Assembly: GCF_000422665.1 (NCBI RefSeq)
Contig: NZ_AUGM01000023.1
Coordinates: 1-45,781 of the forward strand
Length of the DNA: 45,781 nucleotides
Direction: 5' to 3'
Source: Ferrimonas senticii DSM 18821
Lineage (GTDB): Bacteria > Pseudomonadota > Gammaproteobacteria > Enterobacterales > Shewanellaceae
Part shown: piece by piece, positions 1 to 7,022 of the stretch
How positions within the stretch are numbered: position 1 is the stretch's first letter
How the letters are laid out: each line of letters begins with the position of its first letter
Program-made: the position numbers and the translations under genes
Notes under the pieces: model-generated
The model's database searches: none
The model's input: only the letters and a program-made list of their open reading frames with translations
Told to the model about the DNA's origin: nothing

Positions 1-282
1 CACACCAAGTTCACTTCTGAAGTGTACGTACTGTCCAAAGAAGAAGGTGGTCGTCACACCCCATTCTTCAAAGGCTACCGTCCACAGTTCTACTTCCGTA
101 CCACCGACATCACCGGCACCATCGAACTGCCAGAAGGTGTTGAAATGGTAATGCCAGGTGACAACATCCAGATGGAAGTTACCCTGATCGCTCCAATCGC
201 GATGGAAGAAGGTCTGCGCTTCGCAATCCGTGAAGGCGGCCGTACTGTAGGTGCTGGTGTTGTAGCGACCATCGTTGAGTAA
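1..282 (+). CDS. tuf: Elongation factor Tu, C-terminal part (cut by window start)
   Basis: The frame is open from base 1 and ends at TAA 280-282. The 93 visible residues match the end of EF-Tu domain 3, including [20 protein letters not shown] and GMEVxxPGDN-like and [16 protein letters not shown] stretches. EF-Tu is the GTPase that delivers aminoacyl-tRNA to the ribosome. The start and the GTPase domain lie upstream of the window, so the copy (tufA or tufB) cannot be told. A terminator follows at once. In related genomes the next gene would be rpsJ; here a 20-kb polysaccharide locus intervenes. The call is near certain; only the copy name is open. Confidence 0.97.
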   Translation, partial: HTKFTSEVYVLSKEEGGRHTPFFKGYRPQFYFRTTDITGTIELPEGVEMVMPGDNIQMEVTLIAPIAMEEGLRFAIREGGRTVGAGVVATIVE

Positions 283-307
283 TCAACGGTAGTTCTATAA
301 CTGCACT

Positions 308-336
308 AAAAAAGGCGTCCCTCGGGGCGCCTTTTT
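308..336 (+). terminator. Rho-independent terminator after tuf
   Basis: The stem GGCGTCC / GGGCGCC (314-320 and 325-331, one G-U pair) closes a CTCG loop, is preceded by six A and followed by five T. It ends the str-type operon and insulates it from the polysaccharide genes downstream. Confidence 0.9.
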
Positions 337-387
337 GCGTTTTTACGCCAATCCTATTGGCACCAGAGTCGGTTCTCTACCACGGTT

Positions 388-402
388 ATACCAACTTGGT
401 AT
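388..402. repeat. Short palindrome ATACCAA-C-TTGGTAT
   Basis: Seven-base arms meet around a single C between the tuf terminator and the acyltransferase gene. The arms equal the outermost seven bases of the inverted ends of the MITE-like element at 34857-35018. This may be a collapsed or solo copy of those ends, an operator, or chance. Confidence 0.45.
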
Positions 403-432
403 TTTTAATCATTCACATGATGTGGTGGTAAC

Positions 433-1437
433 GTGGATCGCAACGCTCAATCGCTTAACACGCTGCGTGGCTTAGCCTGCCTGCTGTTGGTGTCATTTCA
501 TATCATCGGCTCAACACCGGCATTGGGGCTTAAAATAGACGCAGGGCTGTTGCGTGAAGTTAATGATCTTTTGGCGTATCTGCGGATGCCATTGTTCACT
601 TTCCTTTCTGGGGTGGTCTATTGCTACCGCCCAGTTACCAACCTGCCGTTGCGATTTATTCGTGGCAAGGCCCGGCGTTTGCTATTGCCGCTATTGACGG
701 TAGGTACCGGCTTTGCGCTGTTGCAGATGCTGATCCCGGCAACCAATAGCGGGGATTACCTGTGGTGGCAGATCCATATCTATCCGGTGGCGCATTTTTG
801 GTTTATCCAATCGTTGTTTTGGGTATTTCTGCTAATCGTATTGATAGAACGCTGGGGCTGGCTTAATCGGCTCAGTACTTTTATCGGTTGTTGGCTGGCC
901 GCTGCCGCATTATTCCTGTCACCGCTGGAAATGCCGGTGTTGTCGATCTCTGGTGCTATCTACCTGCTGCCATTTTTCTTAATGGGGGTGATGGCACAAC
1001 GCTTTATCTCTCAGCACCCGCCGTCATTAAGTTTGGCGCGACTGGGATTGCCGTTGGCGTTGTTAGCCTTGCTGCTGATTGTGGTCGGTGCATTACCGCT
1101 GCAGCCGCAACGGTCCCTGCTGGGACTGTTGATTGGTGTAGTCGCTTGTGTTGGCTTGTGGGCGTGGCGCCCACAATGGTCAGGGTTGGCGCTAATTGGT
1201 CACTACTCTTACAGCATCTACTTGTTTCACGTATTTTTTACTGCTGCCACTCGAATGGGTTTGATGAAGCTGGGGATCACGGAGGTGGTGCTGTTGCTGC
1301 CGCTGTCATTGCTGACTGGGATTGTCGGTCCGCTGTTGCTAGAGCGGATCATCGTCAAGATGCCGCTATTACCGACCCTGCTGCTGGGCAAACGCTGGCC
1401 ACAATCGGCACTGCAACCGCGTTCGGCGGTGCTGTAA
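433..1437 (+). CDS. Acyltransferase-3 family membrane protein (probable polysaccharide O-acyltransferase)
   Basis: 334 residues, almost entirely hydrophobic with about ten predicted membrane segments, typical of the OafA/WcaH-type acyltransferase-3 family, which transfers acetyl or other acyl groups to surface sugars from the cytoplasmic side. The N-terminal pattern NTLRGLACLLLVSFHI carries the family Arg and His, and FLSGVVYCYRP resembles the conserved FF.SG region. The start is GTG at 433 because an in-frame TGA lies at 418-420; no strong ribosome binding site is visible. It is monocistronic, ends at a hairpin, and converges on the large lectin-repeat gene. Its position beside the EPS locus suggests that it decorates that polymer, but the substrate is an inference. 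Confidence 0.85.
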   Translation: MDRNAQSLNTLRGLACLLLVSFHIIGSTPALGLKIDAGLLREVNDLLAYLRMPLFTFLSGVVYCYRPVTNLPLRFIRGKARRLLLPLLTVGTGFALLQMLIPATNSGDYLWWQIHIYPVAHFWFIQSLFWVFLLIVLIERWGWLNRLSTFIGCWLAAAALFLSPLEMPVLSISGAIYLLPFFLMGVMAQRFISQHPPSLSLARLGLPLALLALLLIVVGALPLQPQRSLLGLLIGVVACVGLWAWRPQWSGLALIGHYSYSIYLFHVFFTAATRMGLMKLGITEVVLLLPLSLLTGIVGPLLLERIIVKMPLLPTLLLGKRWPQSALQPRSAVL

Positions 1438-1459
1438 GGTGCTATCTCGCTGATAACAG

Positions 1460-1490
1460 CGCCGCCTCAACTTGAGGCGGCGTTTGCTTT
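1460..1490 (+). terminator. Hairpin terminator between convergent genes
   Basis: The perfect 11-bp stem CGCCGCCTCAA / TTGAGGCGGCG (1460-1470 and 1472-1482) is followed by TTTGCTTT on the plus strand. It lies between the ends of the acyltransferase gene (1437) and the opposing large gene (1505). The minus-strand side lacks a clear T-run, so it probably serves the plus-strand gene mainly. Confidence 0.75.
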
Positions 1491-1504
1491 AGGGCGTTGC
1501 CCAG

Positions 1505-4500
1505 TTATCGCTTTTCCCACTTCAGCTGCGTTGCCCAGCCAAAGTAGGCGCGTGACCAATCGGGCTCACCGAAGTTGTGCAGAATAAAGCGGTTCATCTG
1601 CACAATGCGATCGTCGTACTTGGCCAGATCCGCCCAGTCATAGGTGAGGGCGATCTGATCCATCTCTGATGAGATGCCATCACCATTGACGTCGTACGAT
1701 GCGATCCCTGGTGCGACGAACACCTTATCGGTGAAAGTGGTGACCATGCATTGGATCACGGCATCACTGACGTAGCCCTCTTGGTTGGCCGCTAATAAAA
1801 AGCCGACATCCATATGACCGTGGCTGGTGTCCTCAACTTTGTTGTTGCCGTTGACATCGTAGGCGTAGTTCCAACTGCAACTGCCGTCGCTGTTGAAGAC
1901 CAAGTTGTCGTTAAAGAAGCCGACGATCTCATGCACTTTTTGCTTCAATGCAGGTTCGCCACCTTGACGCCATTTATTGACGTAGATCATCGCCACCGCC
2001 ATGGTGAAATTATGGTTAAACGGCAGCGGATTGGAGTACAAGCCACTGTTGCCATAGCGGTCGTTTTGGTCGTTAACGTAAAAATAGGCGCCTTGGATGG
2101 CGGCATTCTTGTCGTTACTGAACGAGGTGTTGTGGTTGTTGATGACCGTTTCTGCCAACTGAAGATAGTGGTCGGCTTTGGCCATGTAGGCCTGTTTGTT
2201 GTTGGCTTTGATGTGATCAACTAACCGCATAATTGGGTTAAGGATCTGGCCATCAGACAGCACCGCTAGGCGATAGCCGCTATATGGGCGACGCCATCCG
2301 TCGCCAACTAAGTCACGGTTATTTAGGTACGCCTTAGGGGCGCTGGAATAGGGCTGACGGTGGATATTTAACTCGCCACGGGCGGCGCGGTTGCTGTCGG
2401 TGTAGTGGATCATGTGATCGACTAACTCAACGGCATAGTCTAGGTACTTATCATCCCCATAGGTTTCAGCCATGGTGATGTAGGCACGCAGCCAATAGTG
2501 GCCGTGCCACGCGTATTGATCCCAATCATTACCGATGGTGCCGTCCAACATTGGCCGACCATGACGAGCATAATGAGCAAAGTGTTGATCCCAATCGGCT
2601 TGGCTGCGGATCAGCGGGTCGGGAGCGCGGACGCTGTGGCTGACTTGCTGCCAGTCGCTGTTGGCCACGTTATACAGACGATTTTGACCGCTGGGTGCTT
2701 GGCTGTTTTCGACAATCTGCATCCGACTGTTAAAGCTGTACGCCCGCACTCGAGCATCGCTGGAGTAATCGATTAGCGCCAATCCTTGCAAGCTGCCATG
2801 ACTGTAATCGCTGCCGTGGCGCATGGCGCTGTCGTAGCGTTGGTTCGCGATCGCCTGGTGTTCAATGGTGACGCTGGTTTTGCCATCGCTTACGGTGGCT
2901 TGATCGCCATCGATCAGGATATCGACATAACCGGTTGTTGCGAAATCAAAGCGGTTGTCTAACCGTACCGGTTGACCATTGAAGCGTGCCACGAAGTCAT
3001 CCTTGGTGACGGCTAGATAGCCGGTGCCGCCGCTGGCTACATAAGTCAGTTGTTCATTCAGATCCTGCAACCAGGCAACCACCCGATGCTCGCCCTGCGG
3101 CTGCCAATCGGCGAAGTCAAAGTAGGCATTGCTGCCGTTAAAGCGAATCTGACGTTCGTTAGCGCCCAGCAGCGGTTTGCCGGGCTGTGGATCGGGCTCC
3201 GGGGTCGGATCCGGTTGAGGTTCAGGATCTGGCGTCGGCTCAGGATTTGGGGTTGGATCCGGTTCCGGTATCACCGGCATCTTGCCGCCGTAAGTGGCGT
3301 CCCACTTATCCTGAGTAAAGTGTTCAGGGGCAGGGTTGGTCACTACGGCTTGTTGTGGCTGAAAATCGTCGCCGCCAATGTTATGCAGTTGACCGTCATT
3401 GCCGTTGACGTCGACCATGCCGCGCTCCGGATTAAAGGCGTAGGAGCGGGAATTGCTTGGGGTATTGAGATCCAACAGCGTTAACGACTGCAAGGCACCT
3501 GCAGAATAGGCTCCGCCACGGCGGAATACCCAGTCATAACTAAGCGCGGTTGGATCGATGCCGCTGTTGTTGGTGCTGGCGCGAGTTTGGCCATCGCTGA
3601 CGGTCAACTTACCGGGTTCGACGGTGTATTCAACGTATTTAGTTTGGTTGAAGCGGAACTTGCCGTAGATCCCAGGGTATTGGCGGCCCCATTGTCCTTT
3701 GGCCGTCGTGTGGCTGAAGGACAGATAGTTAGAGTTGGATGAATCGCTTAACAAGAAGGTTAAGGCGCTGGCATCGGCATTGATCTCGGCTAGATGAGCA
3801 ATCACCTTGAAGCTGCCGGTTGGGCGCCACTGAGGGATACTGCCGTAGCTGTTATTGCCATTAAAACTGGCGCTGTATTGCGGCGTTGGTTCCGGCTCTG
3901 GGTCTGGATCAGGATCTGGGGTTGGATTCGGCTCAGGCGCGGGGTCTGGAGCCGGCGTCTGCTGATCACCGTAGACCGCTTGCCAATCGGCATCGGCAAA
4001 ATGGTTGGGGGCCGGGTTTTGCAACTGGTGTTGTCCTGGCAGCCAATCGCTCTCGCCAATGTGATGCAATTGGCCGTGGTGGCCGTTTACTTCCACCATG
4101 CCGCGCTCAGGATCGAAGGCGTAAGAGCGGGAATTAGTTGGGTTAAGGTGATCGATCAGCGTCAGCGATTGCAGCGCGCTGTCGAAGTAGCCGTTGCCAC
4201 GGCGAAATACCCAATCATAGCCCACCCGAGTTGGATCAATGGCCGCCGAGTTAACACTGGCTTCAACCTTGCCATCGCTGGCGGTAAGGCTGCCGTGATC
4301 AATGGTGAGCTTCAAGTATTTGGTCTGATCAAAGGCGAAGCGATTCCAGATCCCAGGGAAGCTTGAGCCCCACTTGCCTTGCACATTGCGATGGCTGAAT
4401 GACAGGTATTCAGTGGTGTTCGAGCTGGTGAGCAACATATTTAATAGGCTGCTATCGCGGGCCGCCTCATTCAGATGGGCGATTATCGTGAATTTGCCGC

Positions 4501-5332
4501 TTGGAACCCAAGAGGGCATTGAGCCATAGCTGTTGTGTCCGTCAAAGCGGACGGCTTGCGGTTGGGTGCTTGGCAGAGGCGGATCGGGCGTTGGATCGGG
4601 TTCTGGTGTGGGCGGCGATGGCGTGTCATCCGGATAAAAGGCCGCGAGCCAAGCACGGTTGTCGAAATGATCGGGATCGGGGTTGGTGATGGTGTGCTGG
4701 GCGCTTTGCCAATGAAGGTGGTCAACATTGACCAAGCGCTGTTGTAGTGCTTCTTTGCCGACTTCAACCATGCCCCGCTGTTGATCAAAGGCGAACGCGC
4801 GCGAGTTGTCTGGGGTGGTGAGATCCATCAAGGCGAGGCCTTCGATGGTGCCACTAGAGAAACCGCCACCGCGGCGGAACAGCCAATCAAAGCGGCTGTC
4901 CGTTGGCTCGATACTGGCGTTATTGATTTGAGCCCGAGTTTCACCATCAGAAGCGACCATCTTGCCGTCGTGGATCTCAATCTCAAGGTACTTGGTTTTG
5001 GCGAAATTAAACTTACCCCAAATGCCGGGGTAGCTGCGGCCAAACTGCAGTTGCACCGAGTTATGGGTAACCATTAGGTACTCGGAGTTAGCACTATTGC
5101 TGAGCAGCATGGTCTTGTAGCCCGGATCGGGGTTGAGATCGCCAAGCCAGACGATCACTTTGTAGTTGCCCTTAGGTTGCCATGCTTGGATCTGGGCGTA
5201 GCTGTCTGTGCCATTAAAGGTGATTGCGTCCGCGGCATAGGAGTTGGGTGTCAGTACGGTGAGCGACAACGTCGCCACGGCGAGAGTTACAGGTCGTAAT
5301 GAACAACGACCAATAGTGCGTTGAAGGGTCAT
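1505..5332 (-). CDS. Large secreted protein: four LamG/ConA-like repeats plus C-terminal toroid-like polysaccharide-active domain
   Basis: An ORF reading can begin at TTG 5344, but that TTG lies in the sequence TTGAGGCAG, whose GAGG is a good Shine-Dalgarno for ATG at 5332-5330. The 1275-residue form is therefore preferred. Residue numbers below count from the TTG. A signal peptide runs to about residue 38 (SYA|ADA). Four homologous domains of about 195 residues follow (39-235, 263-457, 489-686, 729-920). Each begins with an FNG-NSY-like strand; the first three share PGI(W/Y) and RRG(G/N), and end in NPxPxHF. They look like laminin-G/concanavalin lectin folds. Pro/Asp/Glu-rich linkers separate them. 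Residues 921-1279 form another domain rich in aromatic residues and helices, with HGHYWLRAY and EDTSHGHMDVGF, reminiscent of (alpha/alpha)-toroid polysaccharide lyases or C5-epimerases. DVNGNNKVED and DVNGDGISSEMD resemble calcium-binding loops. No membrane anchor is visible. The activity is unproven. A c-di-GMP riboswitch lies upstream. Confidence 0.8.
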   Translation of the reverse strand: MTLQRTIGRCSLRPVTLAVATLSLTVLTPNSYAADAITFNGTDSYAQIQAWQPKGNYKVIVWLGDLNPDPGYKTMLLSNSANSEYLMVTHNSVQLQFGRSYPGIWGKFNFAKTKYLEIEIHDGKMVASDGETRAQINNASIEPTDSRFDWLFRRGGGFSSGTIEGLALMDLTTPDNSRAFAFDQQRGMVEVGKEALQQRLVNVDHLHWQSAQHTITNPDPDHFDNRAWLAAFYPDDTPSPPTPEPDPTPDPPLPSTQPQAVRFDGHNSYGSMPSWVPSGKFTIIAHLNEAARDSSLLNMLLTSSNTTEYLSFSHRNVQGKWGSSFPGIWNRFAFDQTKYLKLTIDHGSLTASDGKVEASVNSAAIDPTRVGYDWVFRRGNGYFDSALQSLTLIDHLNPTNSRSYAFDPERGMVEVNGHHGQLHHIGESDWLPGQHQLQNPAPNHFADADWQAVYGDQQTPAPDPAPEPNPTPDPDPDPEPEPTPQYSASFNGNNSYGSIPQWRPTGSFKVIAHLAEINADASALTFLLSDSSNSNYLSFSHTTAKGQWGRQYPGIYGKFRFNQTKYVEYTVEPGKLTVSDGQTRASTNNSGIDPTALSYDWVFRRGGAYSAGALQSLTLLDLNTPSNSRSYAFNPERGMVDVNGNDGQLHNIGGDDFQPQQAVVTNPAPEHFTQDKWDATYGGKMPVIPEPDPTPNPEPTPDPEPQPDPTPEPDPQPGKPLLGANERQIRFNGSNAYFDFADWQPQGEHRVVAWLQDLNEQLTYVASGGTGYLAVTKDDFVARFNGQPVRLDNRFDFATTGYVDILIDGDQATVSDGKTSVTIEHQAIANQRYDSAMRHGSDYSHGSLQGLALIDYSSDARVRAYSFNSRMQIVENSQAPSGQNRLYNVANSDWQQVSHSVRAPDPLIRSQADWDQHFAHYARHGRPMLDGTIGNDWDQYAWHGHYWLRAYITMAETYGDDKYLDYAVELVDHMIHYTDSNRAARGELNIHRQPYSSAPKAYLNNRDLVGDGWRRPYSGYRLAVLSDGQILNPIMRLVDHIKANNKQAYMAKADHYLQLAETVINNHNTSFSNDKNAAIQGAYFYVNDQNDRYGNSGLYSNPLPFNHNFTMAVAMIYVNKWRQGGEPALKQKVHEIVGFFNDNLVFNSDGSCSWNYAYDVNGNNKVEDTSHGHMDVGFLLAANQEGYVSDAVIQCMVTTFTDKVFVAPGIASYDVNGDGISSEMDQIALTYDWADLAKYDDRIVQMNRFILHNFGEPDWSRAYFGWATQLKWEKR

Positions 5333-5345
5333 AATCTGCCTCAAA

Positions 5346-5375
5346 ACATCGGGCAGTATGCCGCATGCTCGATGT
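5346..5375 (-). promoter_or_regulatory. Hairpin next to the ribosome binding site in the riboswitch leader
   Basis: On the minus strand ACATCG (5375-5370) pairs with CGATGT (5351-5346). An inner GGCA-TAC-TGCC hairpin sits inside, with a seven-base bulge. TTTT and then the GAGG ribosome binding site follow directly. This could be the expression platform of the upstream c-di-GMP riboswitch, acting as a weak terminator or as a structure that limits ribosome access. That role is an inference from position. Confidence 0.45.
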
Positions 5376-5427
5376 GTTGTAGGCAGCAGGAGGGATGCGT
5401 TAAACGCACTGCGGCCAGTTCATCAAA

Positions 5428-5518
5428 GACATGAGGTAATCCCGCTACCATCGACGCTTGGGGAAGGGTCGGAAGGCCGGAGACTTTGCGTCCCACACTT
5501 TCGTGAGGTTTGCCTTTA
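5428..5518 (-). ncRNA. Cyclic-di-GMP-I (GEMM-I) riboswitch
   Basis: Read on the minus strand, the hallmark blocks occur in order: GGCAAACC (5514-5507), a GAAA tetraloop (5502-5499), GGGACGCAAAG (5494-5484), CCGGCC (5480-5475), then GGTAGC and GGGATTACC (5449-5435). They match the Vibrio cholerae Vc2 aptamer almost base for base, with a CGAC/GTCG helix in the second arm. By eye the position equivalent to Vc2 G20 is G, which fits c-di-GMP rather than cAMP-GMP. The RNA would be the 5' leader of the large lectin-repeat gene starting at 5332, about 95 bases further on. Whether ligand turns expression on or off cannot be read from the sequence. Confidence 0.93.
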
Positions 5519-5783
5519 AACTGCTGTCAAAGTCGAATTGCTTGCAAGGAAAAGCGTAGGGTAATTTTCCCGCACTGTGCCGTAGTGGCAGCAGCAGACT
5601 GCCTTAACGGCCAAGCCTCCTCAACATACGATTTGCTTACATTTGGGCTTGTATTTTTTAATCGTGGTGGTTTTTTTAAGACCGACAACGACTTCCATTA
5701 ATCCGCTGAATTGCGTTTTTTGTGACCAAGATCCAGCGATGGTTTAGCGACATATCTGTTCGACGGCTTGAACAGTTATTGCG
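5519..5783. other. Intergenic region upstream of the riboswitch
   Basis: No credible gene is seen; a 63-codon plus-strand reading frame here overlaps the riboswitch antisense and lacks support. The region should hold the promoter for the riboswitch transcript and the end of the glycosyltransferase transcript, but I find no convincing -35/-10 pair. Local hairpins are present: GGAAAA/TTTTCC (5548-5553 and 5565-5570), the palindrome CTTGCAAG (5541-5548) and GGCAG/CTGCC (5587-5591 and 5599-5603). Confidence 0.5.
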
Positions 5784-7022
5784 CTATGGCAGCGATTGCT
5801 GCGACGTTTTTGCGGCGCGAGAGGGCTGGTTGCTGGCGATGATGTCAGCGACCGTTACCAGCGGTAGGCGGATCAGTTGGAACGTCTCATTGTAGTTATC
5901 GATATAGGTGGTGCGGGCGAAACGCTGATGTATCTGCTGATGGTGGCGCAGCAACCAGCGGCGCCATGGGTGTTGCTGTGCCAGTAAGGTTAAGATCGCC
6001 TGACCGATGCTGTCGCTGTTCTGTGGATCGCAGCCAATTGCCGCCTCAATGTTATCGATGAAGCCATCAATCCCGGTGTGCTTTGAATAGAGGATCGGCA
6101 GTCCGCTTAGCAGCGCTTCAACGTAAACCATGCCAAAGGTTTCGTTGCGGCTGGGTAATACCAGCCCAGCGAATTGACCGAGTTGTTGCAGCAGTTGTTG
6201 GTTATCGACGGAACCGAGCAGGGTAACGGAATCGGTGAGGTGACGCTGTGCTATCAGTTGTTGGGCGCGATTGCGGTTGTGATCAAAGCCGCCGCCGATG
6301 ATCGTCAGCGTTAGGTTGGGTTGCTGCTGTTTGGCGTAAGCAAAACCGTCTAACAGTTGCGGCAGTCCCTTCTTTTCGAGGACGTTGAGATCCATCACTG
6401 ACACCAAGGCGTTGGCTTGAAATTGCAGTTGCGGCTGCCATTGCCGTTCAGCGACAAAGTTCGGCAGCAGTTGCTGCTGTTGGTCAGTAAGAGCAAAGTG
6501 CCGATTGAGTATCGGTCGAAACCAGGCGGAGACGTAATAGATCCGGGTCGCACGCTGCAATATCCGCCGATATAGGGGACGATAGTGGGGCTTATAGGTT
6601 AAGGTTTTCTGTTCGGCTTCGCCTCGTACCGATAACGCCAGCGGCACCTGCAGCCACTTTGCCAGCCACCAGCCGGCAATCCCTTCAAAGCTAAATTTAT
6701 GGGCGTGTACCAGCGTCGGCTTAAGCTGCTGTCGGCGTAGATCGCGTCGGATCCGCCATGCCACTATGGTCATACTGATAAATAACCAGATCCCGTAGGG
6801 AAGTCCCCAATAGCGCATCGAGGTTACGTTGGGATCGCCTTGATCGTCACCGGGCAAGGCATTGCAGCGCCAGGGGTTGGCACTGCGGCGTAGTGCATAG
6901 ACGCGATAATTAACCCTCGGGTTGGCTTGGATAAAGTTGCGTACCGCCGTGGTGTTGGTATCGCGGTTACGCGAGGGGTACTCAACCGCCAGATGCAGTA
7001 CTAATGGTGCCGACGTGGTCAT
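5784..7022 (-). CDS. Glycosyltransferase family 4 (GT-B fold)
   Basis: 412 residues. The C-terminal half has the GT4 donor-site pattern: SVMDLNVLEKKGLPQLLDGF, LTIIGGGFD and the EX7E motif in NETFGMVYVEALLSG. The N-terminal half has an acceptor-domain pattern with LVHAHKFSFEG and SVRGEAEQ. Such enzymes add a sugar from a nucleotide donor to the growing lipid-linked repeat at the inner face of the cytoplasmic membrane. The ATG overlaps the stop of the upstream gene (ATGA, 7019-7022), so the two are translationally coupled. It is the last gene of the minus-strand EPS cluster. The sugar is unknown; with manC/manB nearby, mannose is a reasonable but unproved donor. Confidence 0.88.
   Translation of the reverse strand: MTTSAPLVLHLAVEYPSRNRDTNTTAVRNFIQANPRVNYRVYALRRSANPWRCNALPGDDQGDPNVTSMRYWGLPYGIWLFISMTIVAWRIRRDLRRQQLKPTLVHAHKFSFEGIAGWWLAKWLQVPLALSVRGEAEQKTLTYKPHYRPLYRRILQRATRIYYVSAWFRPILNRHFALTDQQQQLLPNFVAERQWQPQLQFQANALVSVMDLNVLEKKGLPQLLDGFAYAKQQQPNLTLTIIGGGFDHNRNRAQQLIAQRHLTDSVTLLGSVDNQQLLQQLGQFAGLVLPSRNETFGMVYVEALLSGLPILYSKHTGIDGFIDNIEAAIGCDPQNSDSIGQAILTLLAQQHPWRRWLLRHHQQIHQRFARTTYIDNYNETFQLIRLPLVTVADIIASNQPSRAAKTSQQSLP

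Noticed and set aside
888-1475. 195-codon plus-strand reading frame inside the acyltransferase gene
   Set aside because: It overlaps the real gene in another frame, has no family motifs and an unnatural Ala/Arg/Cys-rich composition.
3180-3270. Possible tandem DNA repeats in the Pro-rich linkers (also 3890-3960 and 4570-4620)
   Set aside because: The DNA repeats are irregular and follow from PxPxPx coding; they are protein linkers rather than a mobile or CRISPR-like array.
5333-5344. TTG start adding four residues to the lectin-repeat protein
   Set aside because: The TTG is part of the TTGAGG ribosome binding site of ATG 5332.
5541-5610. Plus-strand resemblance to a cobalamin riboswitch (AATTTTCCCGCACTGTGCC)
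   Set aside because: The remaining cobalamin blocks are missing or in the wrong order and no plus-strand gene follows.
5510-5701. 63-codon plus-strand reading frame
   Set aside because: It runs antisense into the riboswitch, lacks a ribosome binding site and resembles nothing known to me.
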